This document shows, piece by piece, positions 60,434 to 64,000 of a stretch of 64,000 bases of DNA. The notes beneath the pieces are model-generated. The model searched no databases. It was not told the DNA's origin and was given only the letters and a program-made list of their open reading frames with translations. The stretch's first letter is position 1; every line of letters starts with the position of its first letter. This stretch comes from Massilia horti (GTDB lineage: Bacteria > Pseudomonadota > Gammaproteobacteria > Burkholderiales > Burkholderiaceae_D): the NCBI RefSeq assembly GCF_004614195.1, contig NZ_SPUM01000107.1:1-64000 (forward strand), in the 5' to 3' direction. Made by a program: the position numbers and the translations under genes.

Positions 60434-61036
60434 ATGGCGACCTACGTGAACAAGCGTACTGCACACCGTGGCCGGCTGCTGGCCCTGATGCTCATGGGCC
60501 TGTTGTGCGCCTTCGGCAGCTTCTGGCTGCTGCAGGTCATGAGCGGCGGCGAAGAGACGCAGGCCGGCGTAGCCAGCACCGAGCCGGATTACATCATCGA
60601 CAACTTCTCGTTCGTGCGCATGTCCGAGCACGGCCAGCCGCGCTACGTGCTGTCCGGCGCGCGCCTGACGCACCGCCCGGTCGACGACGTCTCGGAGATC
60701 GAAAAGCCGGTGATGCACAGCCTGACGACTCAGCATCCACCCATGACGGTGACCGCCAACCATGCGCGCGTGCTGCACGCGAAGGACCAGGTGGACCTGA
60801 TCGGCGATGTCGACGTGGTGCGCCCGGAGACCCCGAAATACAAGCCGCTGCGCATGCGCACCGAGGAGCTGACCTTGCTGCCGGACGACGAGATCATGAA
60901 GACCGACAAACACGTCACGCTCACGCTTGGCGGCATGAGCGTCTCCGGCACCGGAATGGTCGCCAACAACGCGACCCAGCAGGTGCACCTGGACAGCCAG
61001 TCGCATATCGAGCTCCCGCCGCGCGACAAGCGCTGA
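60434..61036 (+). CDS. lptC: LPS export ABC transporter periplasmic protein LptC
   Basis: Bitopic inner-membrane component that receives LPS from LptB2FG and passes it to LptA. The 200-aa protein has one N-terminal membrane anchor (about 13-37) and an OstA-like beta-jellyroll periplasmic domain (about 50-195; YIIDNFSFVRMSEHGQPRYVLSG, DQVDLIGDVDVVR). Six nt after kdsC, 28 nt before lptA; position in the operon is diagnostic. Confidence 0.93.
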   Translation: MATYVNKRTAHRGRLLALMLMGLLCAFGSFWLLQVMSGGEETQAGVASTEPDYIIDNFSFVRMSEHGQPRYVLSGARLTHRPVDDVSEIEKPVMHSLTTQHPPMTVTANHARVLHAKDQVDLIGDVDVVRPETPKYKPLRMRTEELTLLPDDEIMKTDKHVTLTLGGMSVSGTGMVANNATQQVHLDSQSHIELPPRDKR

Positions 61037-61064
61037 CGGCCAACCCACTTTAGGACGAGCAAAC

Positions 61065-61634
61065 ATGAAAAAAATTATCGCCGCCATGCTTTCCCTGATC
61101 GCGCTGGCGGCCCATGCCGAACGGGCCGATTCGCTCAAGCAGGCCTCGGTGACAGCCGTCAAGGTCGACGCTGACACTGTGACCAACAACACCATCGCGA
61201 GCGGCGATGTGGTGATCACGCGCGGCACGCTGCTGATCAAGTCCGACAAGGCGGTGGTCTCCCAATCGCCGGAAGGTTACATGACCGTGACCCTGACCTC
61301 GGACCCCGGCAAGTTCGCGACCTTCCGCCAGAAGCGCGACGGCGGCGCCGACCTGTGGGTGGAGGGCCATGCCCAGCGCATCGAGTACGACGAGCGCACC
61401 GAGATCGTCAAGCTGTTCAATAACGCCGTGGTCAAGCAGCTCGAGAATGGCCGCCTGACCAACGAGATGAACGGCGAGTTCATCTCCTACGACAACCGCA
61501 AGGAAGTGGCGGCGCTGCGCAACGACGCGAGCGGCGAAACGAAGCAGGGCGCCGGCCGCACCACGGTGATCTTCCAGCCGCGCCGCCAGCCGGCCGCGGC
61601 GCCTGCGCCTGCACCCGCGGCGGGGAAGCAGTGA
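61065..61634 (+). CDS. lptA: LPS transport periplasmic protein LptA
   Basis: Forms the periplasmic bridge for LPS transport. The 189-aa precursor has a signal peptide ending AAHA (about 18) and the OstA/LptA fold with [23 protein letters not shown] and [26 protein letters not shown]; a Pro/Ala-rich C-terminal tail follows. The stop overlaps the lptB start codon. Confidence 0.95.
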   Translation: MKKIIAAMLSLIALAAHAERADSLKQASVTAVKVDADTVTNNTIASGDVVITRGTLLIKSDKAVVSQSPEGYMTVTLTSDPGKFATFRQKRDGGADLWVEGHAQRIEYDERTEIVKLFNNAVVKQLENGRLTNEMNGEFISYDNRKEVAALRNDASGETKQGAGRTTVIFQPRRQPAAAPAPAPAAGKQ

Positions 61635-62404
61635 TGGAAATGCGCGTCGAGGAGATCAGTACGGTCAGCAGCACGCTGATCGTGCGCGGACTGCAAAAGA
61701 GCTACGGCAAGCGGCTGGTGGTGCGCGACGTGTCGCTGCAGGTGGACAGCGGCGAGGTGGTCGGCCTGCTCGGCCCGAACGGGGCCGGCAAGACCACCTC
61801 GTTCTACATGATCGTCGGCCTGGTGCCGTCGGACGCCGGCTCGATCGACATCAACGGGGTCGACATCTCGAGCCTGCCGATCCACCGCCGCGCGGTGCTG
61901 GGCCTGTCTTACCTGCCGCAGGAAGCGTCGGTGTTCCGCAAGCTGACGGTCGAGGAGAACATCCGCGCCGTGCTCGAACTGCAGAAGGTCGACGGCAAGG
62001 CGCTGTCGAAGGAACAGATCGGCCAGCGCCTGGATGCGCTGCTGTCGGAGCTGCAGATCGAGAAGCTGCGCGAAAGTCCGGCGCTGTCGCTGTCCGGCGG
62101 CGAACGGCGCCGGGTCGAGATCGCGCGTGCGCTGGCGACCAACCCGCGCTTCGTGCTGCTGGACGAACCGTTTGCCGGCGTCGACCCGATCGCGGTGATC
62201 GAGATCCAGCGCATCGTGCGCTTCCTGAAGGAGCGCGGCATCGGGGTGCTGATCACCGACCACAACGTGCGCGAAACGCTGGGCATCTGCGACCGCGCCT
62301 ACATCATCAACCAGGGCGCGGTGCTGGCGTCCGGACGGCCAGACGACATCATCGCGAACGAATCGGTGCGGCGCGTCTACCTGGGCGAACACTTCCGGAT
62401 GTAG
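61634..62404 (+). CDS. lptB: LPS export ABC transporter ATPase LptB
   Basis: Cytoplasmic ATPase driving LPS extraction with LptFG. The 256-aa protein has Walker [11 protein letters not shown]-loop [18 protein letters not shown], signature [15 protein letters not shown], Walker [16 protein letters not shown] and switch His in TDHNVRETL, all standard LptB motifs. ATG 61634 overlaps the lptA stop; a GTG one codon earlier is less likely. rpoN follows after 3 nt, the usual arrangement. Confidence 0.97.
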   Translation: MEMRVEEISTVSSTLIVRGLQKSYGKRLVVRDVSLQVDSGEVVGLLGPNGAGKTTSFYMIVGLVPSDAGSIDINGVDISSLPIHRRAVLGLSYLPQEASVFRKLTVEENIRAVLELQKVDGKALSKEQIGQRLDALLSELQIEKLRESPALSLSGGERRRVEIARALATNPRFVLLDEPFAGVDPIAVIEIQRIVRFLKERGIGVLITDHNVRETLGICDRAYIINQGAVLASGRPDDIIANESVRRVYLGEHFRM

Positions 62405-62407
62405 AGC

Positions 62408-63877
62408 ATGAAACAGTCACTGCAACTACGGACGTCACAGCATCTTGCCCTCACCCCGCAACTGCAGCAGTCGATCCGCCTGTTGCAGTTGTCCACGCTC
62501 GAGCTGCACCAGGAGCTCGAACAGATCCTGTCCGACAATCCGCTGCTCGAACGCCTTGACGATCCGCTCGATCGTTCGGTGCGCCTGCTGGCGGACGGCG
62601 CGATCAGCAGCGGGCAGGGCCAAGCCGAGGCGTCGGCCCAGCCGGGTGCCGAAGAGGGGCAGGGCGCTGGGGAGACCGAGGACAGTGGCGGCGGCATGGC
62701 CGACGACGCGCCGGGGGGCGAGAGCGATGCCGACTGGGGCGAGCTTGGCGCGCCGCGGCTTGAAGACGAGGACGGCCGTCCGCAGCTGGAAGCGGGCGGC
62801 ATCACGCTGCGCGAACACCTGATGGAGCAGGTGCGCGTGACCAGCCTTTCGGTGCGCGACCGCGCGCTGGCCGAACTGATCGTCGATGCGCTGGACGACA
62901 ACGGCTACCTCGAAGAGCCGCTGGACGACATCCACGCGCGCCTGCCGGCCGAACTCGAGGTCGAGCTGGACGAACTGCGCACCGCGCTGGCGCTGGTGCA
63001 AAGCCTGGACCCGGTGGGCGTGGGCGCGCGCAGCGCGGGCGAGTGCCTGGCGCTGCAGATCCGGCGATTGCCGCACGTGCCGCTGGTGACGCGCCGCATG
63101 GCCTTGAAGATCGTCGAGGGCTACCTGGCCTGGTTCGCGCAGCGCGAGTTCACCAAGCTGAAAAAGGCGCTCGACTGCGACGACGAAGACCTGCGCGAAG
63201 CCCAGGCCGTGATCCGCCAATGCCATCCGCATCCGGGCGCGGCGTTTGCGCCGGGCCAGTCGGATTACGTGGTGCCGGACGTGATCGTGCGCCGCGCGAA
63301 GAACGGCTGGAGCGTGGCGCTGAACCAGGAGGTGATGCCGCGCCTGCGCGTGAACAGCCTGTATGCGGCGCTGCTCAAACAGGGCAGAAGCGAGAGCCAG
63401 TTGAGCGCACAGCTGCAGGAAGCCAAGTGGCTGGTGAAGAACATGCGGCAGCGCTTCGATACCATCCTGCGCGTCGCGCAAGCCATCGTCGATCGCCAGC
63501 GCAATTTCTTTTCACATGGGGCAGTTGCCATGCGGCCCCTTGTATTGCGCGAGATTGCTGATACACTAGGACTACACGAGAGCACAATCTCTCGGGTCAC
63601 AACTCAAAAATACATGCTGACCCCGCACGGCATGTTTGAGTTGAAGTATTTCTTCGGCAGCCACGTAGCCACCGAAGCGGGGGGAGAAGCCTCCTCGACG
63701 GCAATACGGGCTCTCATAGCGCAACTGACAGGAGCAGAAGACCCTAAGAACCCTTTATCCGATAGCAAGATCGCGGAAATGCTCGGGGAACAAGGAATGG
63801 TCATTGCGCGCCGCACGGTCGCGAAGTACCGCGAAGCGCTCAAGATACCCCCGGTCAGCCTCCGCAAATCCTTGTAA
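62408..63877 (+). CDS. rpoN: RNA polymerase sigma-54 factor RpoN
   Basis: Alternative sigma factor for -24/-12 promoters. The 489-aa protein has the Gln/Leu-rich activator-interacting region I (1-50; [20 protein letters not shown]), an acidic Gly/Glu/Asp-rich region II (about 65-130), the core-binding region (about 130-330), the helix-turn-helix near [18 protein letters not shown] and the RpoN box [10 protein letters not shown] (467-476). Complete and of normal length. In the lptB-rpoN-hpf order conserved in proteobacteria. Confidence 0.97.
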   Translation: MKQSLQLRTSQHLALTPQLQQSIRLLQLSTLELHQELEQILSDNPLLERLDDPLDRSVRLLADGAISSGQGQAEASAQPGAEEGQGAGETEDSGGGMADDAPGGESDADWGELGAPRLEDEDGRPQLEAGGITLREHLMEQVRVTSLSVRDRALAELIVDALDDNGYLEEPLDDIHARLPAELEVELDELRTALALVQSLDPVGVGARSAGECLALQIRRLPHVPLVTRRMALKIVEGYLAWFAQREFTKLKKALDCDDEDLREAQAVIRQCHPHPGAAFAPGQSDYVVPDVIVRRAKNGWSVALNQEVMPRLRVNSLYAALLKQGRSESQLSAQLQEAKWLVKNMRQRFDTILRVAQAIVDRQRNFFSHGAVAMRPLVLREIADTLGLHESTISRVTTQKYMLTPHGMFELKYFFGSHVATEAGGEASSTAIRALIAQLTGAEDPKNPLSDSKIAEMLGEQGMVIARRTVAKYREALKIPPVSLRKSL

Positions 63878-63937
63878 TTGCGCTGTTCGCCTGCGCATCG
63901 GCGCTACGCAATGGCGCGCATCTTCAGAGGAGTGTGT

Positions 63938-64000
63938 ATGAATCTCACAATCAGCGGACATCATGTCGAAGTGACTCCCTCCATTCGTAATTACGTACAA
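63938..64000 (+). CDS. hpf: Ribosome hibernation-promoting factor HPF (5' fragment)
   Basis: Only 21 codons are inside the window: MNLTISGHHVEVTPSIRNYV, the conserved start of HPF/YfiA-type sigma-54 modulation proteins, directly after rpoN. A GAGGAG ribosome site is 6 nt upstream of the ATG. The gene continues past the right edge, so long versus short HPF form cannot be decided. Confidence 0.9.
   Translation, partial: MNLTISGHHVEVTPSIRNYVQ

Noticed and set aside
1..64000. CRISPR arrays, rRNA genes and insertion-sequence transposases
   Set aside because: No regularly spaced repeats, rRNA signature sequences or transposase motifs were seen anywhere in the window; the only dispersed repeats are the GTAGGGTG-type palindromes.

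Overview
The window is a GC-rich bacterial chromosome segment. Gene content and order (pilMNOPQ next to mrcA; aroK-aroB-dgt; lolB-ispE-tRNA-Gln-prs-rplY-pth-ychF; kdsD-kdsC-lptC-lptA-lptB-rpoN-hpf) are those of Betaproteobacteria, order Burkholderiales. A chromosomal subclass B3 metallo-beta-lactamase, paired S8 proteases and dispersed GTAGGGTG-type palindromes suggest Oxalobacteraceae of the Massilia type. The genus is an inference from layout; no 16S gene is present.

Layout. 1-9.8 kb: penicillin-binding protein 1A (minus strand) back to back with the type IV pilus assembly operon pilMNOPQ (every junction overlaps), then a large Ig-like lipoprotein. 9.8-12.7 kb: shikimate kinase and 3-dehydroquinate synthase as one uninterrupted reading frame, then dgt. 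12.7-16.7 kb, minus strand: mutM, a dynamin-like GTPase and mutY. 16.7-23 kb: TPR lipoprotein, lolB, ispE, tRNA-Gln(TTG), prs, rplY, pth. 23-28.3 kb, minus strand: a DUF3857/transglutaminase-like protein and a three-gene cluster of GH1-like glycosidase, SDR and flavin disulfide-reductase-like protein. 28.7-29.9 kb: ychF.

29.9-38.1 kb is a visibly more AT-rich accessory region. Its left part looks like a mobilizable-element remnant: AlpA-type regulator, winged-helix Rep-like protein, a short Mob/Pre-type relaxase, and two nested inverted repeats upstream of the relaxase that could be oriT. Its right part is a compact orphan type VI secretion cassette: vgrG, an unrecognised effector candidate with a hydrophobic C-terminal domain, a multi-pass membrane protein that starts 3 bases after the effector stop (candidate immunity protein), and PAAR. 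This cassette is the best candidate in the window for an undescribed system.

38.7-48.8 kb: TonB-dependent receptor, ABC-F ATPase, secreted beta-helix lipoprotein, acyl-CoA ligase diverging from a B3 metallo-beta-lactamase (an FNR/Anr-like box lies between them), and a MOSC protein. 48.9-52.6 kb: two c-di-GMP enzymes. 52.8-56.5 kb: tandem paralogous S8 proteases, the second having lost most of its C-terminal PPC domain next to a palindromic repeat. 56.8-58.8 kb: a CPA2 cation/proton antiporter. 58.9-64 kb: the Kdo/LPS-transport operon leading into rpoN and the first 21 codons of hpf.

A family of GTAGGGTG/GTGCGCAC palindromes occurs at about 0, 12.7, 18.6, 52.7 and 54.9 kb. No rRNA, CRISPR array, insertion-sequence transposase or integrase gene was recognised.
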